Shown one piece after another: positions 63,401-64,000 of a stretch of 64,000 nucleotides of DNA. Under the pieces are notes generated by a model. That model did not search any database and was not told the origin of the DNA. It worked only from the letters and a program-made list of their open reading frames with translations. The position numbers were made by a program, and so were the translations under genes. The DNA is taken from positions 697,001-761,000 of the forward strand of contig JAWWUD010000055.1 of the NCBI GenBank assembly GCA_033964015.1, in the 5' to 3' direction. Origin of the DNA: Scolanthus callimorphus. Its lineage: Eukaryota > Cnidaria > Anthozoa > Actiniaria > Edwardsiidae. Numbering within the stretch: the stretch's first letter is position 1; each line of letters opens with the position of its first letter.

Positions 63401-63684
63401 AATTAAAATGGAAGTGAGATATACCAAAGCACTCAAAAAGGCAATATCACTCTTTTCATGCTATTTTCTTAGCTAAATCTAGACCCCTGAAGCTTTGAAT
63501 AATCCTATACTGTACCTTTATTACTGTATAGGTGTTCTAAAATCCCTCCCCATTGCTCAGCATCTAGTAATACGTCACCATTAGTATTGGTCTTGGCAAA
63601 CCCTACTGGGCATGCAAGGGGCTGCCATGTGTGGGTTTCACCGTTACTTGGTCTGATGATACCATATAAGCACAGCACTCCAGC
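57445..63684 (-). CDS. Multi-exon gene of a repetitive anthozoan-type family, zinc-binding module and D-S-H motif
   Basis: Phase-consistent exons on the minus strand: 63684-63516 (GVLCLYGIIRPSNGETHTW), 63047-62903 (SFDEMVEDFQRSLNKHYKKR), 62424-62353 (QERELLQQQRVAALLHIMAY), 62203-62077 (NSGLLMGLACASRTIDSYNK) and one from 61620. Then come longer segments at about 60573-60241, 60298-59660 (YIFLFNLLEEVLPLTFFQYD, IWQRHHYDRSTLSMLRDL) and a last exon 58086-57445. The last exon has a Cys/His cluster (CDKRGC, CGNTFHHAC, CQFC) and then IIVMDSHQHGAYGALV. I recall the family as repeated in corals without known function. The D-S-H motif resembles C76-type papain-fold peptidases, but I see no catalytic Cys. 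The gene starts outside the window. Frames clash at about 60270, so this copy may be broken. Confidence 0.6.
61165..61545. mobile_element. Fold-back element of about 380 bp inside an intron
   Basis: ATAGAGTACTCAAGTGTGACGTCA is mirrored by TGACGTCATCACTTGACTACTCTAT. Inner arms GTGGAAAGAG/CTCTTTCCA, CGGTTGAAACGCGACC/GGTCGCGTTTCAACC and AAATACAGTGATTTCTT/GATAAATCACTGTATTTT-type segments also pair. Confidence 0.75.
61806..62053. mobile_element. Fold-back element of about 248 bp inside an intron
   Basis: ATACTACCATTTGCATCCAT, then CCATGAAGTGTGAC and AGGTTTACTTTTCAAA, are mirrored by TTTGAAAAGTAAACCT, GTCACACTTCATGGATGG and AAATGGTAGTATT. A central GATTGGCTG/CAGCCAATC pair makes the tip. Confidence 0.75.
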
Positions 63685-64000
63685 CTGTAAAGTAGTTGTC
63701 GCAGCTGTCTTTTATTTGCTGAAGGGATGCTCTGCAATTATGTTCCCCAGGATTCATCTGTGCAGAAAGCTGTTGTATCGGGGAGCGAGTGACTTCTCAT
63801 ATCTATAATTGTACAAAATGTTCAGTAATATTATTGCATGATTACATCCCAACTCATAAAGCTATTATTAATAAAAAATATTATATATGTTAACAGTAGG
63901 GTGGGGATAACAAGTATCCCACACCTCTCTTTCCAAAAGATTGACCAAAGGTGTACTGATAATCTATGTTATATCCCAGTGATCAATTTTAACGCGCGCT
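63685..64000. other. Right edge, intron sequence
   Basis: It lies upstream of the 63684 exon acceptor. No further exon is recognised before the window ends. AT-rich. Confidence 0.4.

Overview
The window looks like anthozoan cnidarian (coral or sea anemone) nuclear DNA. The reasons are AT-rich intron and intergenic sequence, GT-AG spliced genes, dense short inverted-repeat elements, LINE fragments, and two unrelated Polinton/Maverick elements whose protein families I associate with cnidarian genomes. The species is inferred from gene families only. There is no bacterial operon structure, rRNA or CRISPR array.

Layout. 1-817 is the edge of a frameshifted DUF3504-type gene on the minus strand. 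1.1-8.8 kb is a field of fold-back elements, including a 2.96-kb element with long inverted arms. 8.85-16.5 kb is a GC-rich, heavily decayed Polinton: polB with the catalytic core deleted, integrase, packaging ATPase with a damaged Walker A, shattered capsid genes and three lineage-specific genes. 16.8-30 kb is repeats: a 120-bp tandem family, a perfect 160-bp palindrome, a LINE remnant and a 2.4-kb array of 25-bp units.

30.2-38.5 kb carries nine phase-consistent minus-strand exons of a STRA6-like membrane receptor. Its last intron holds a 53-bp minisatellite in which every unit repeats the exon end plus its splice donor.

39,811-53,577 is the centrepiece: a 13,767-bp Polinton with 321-bp inverted termini (one mismatch) and a perfect 6-bp target duplication GTTGAA. 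The plus strand carries a PC4-like ssDNA-binding protein, small peptides, a chromodomain integrase, the minor capsid protein, a core peptide, the putative major capsid protein and an adenain-like protease. The minus strand carries a seven-exon protein-primed-type DNA polymerase with N-terminal C2H2 fingers and an OTU-like domain, a zinc-finger peptide, an FtsK/A32-type packaging ATPase and two conserved small proteins. The two gene sets converge at about 45.4 kb, and each is led by one terminal repeat. Together they cover replication, integration, capsid assembly, maturation and packaging. Two lesions, a stop inside the protease and a 1-nt frameshift in the ATPase, suggest this copy is young but not self-sufficient, unless they are assembly errors.

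53.6-57.2 kb is more inverted-repeat elements. From 57.4 kb to past 63.7 kb lies a multi-exon minus-strand gene of a repetitive anthozoan-type family with a zinc-binding module and a C-terminal D-S-H motif.
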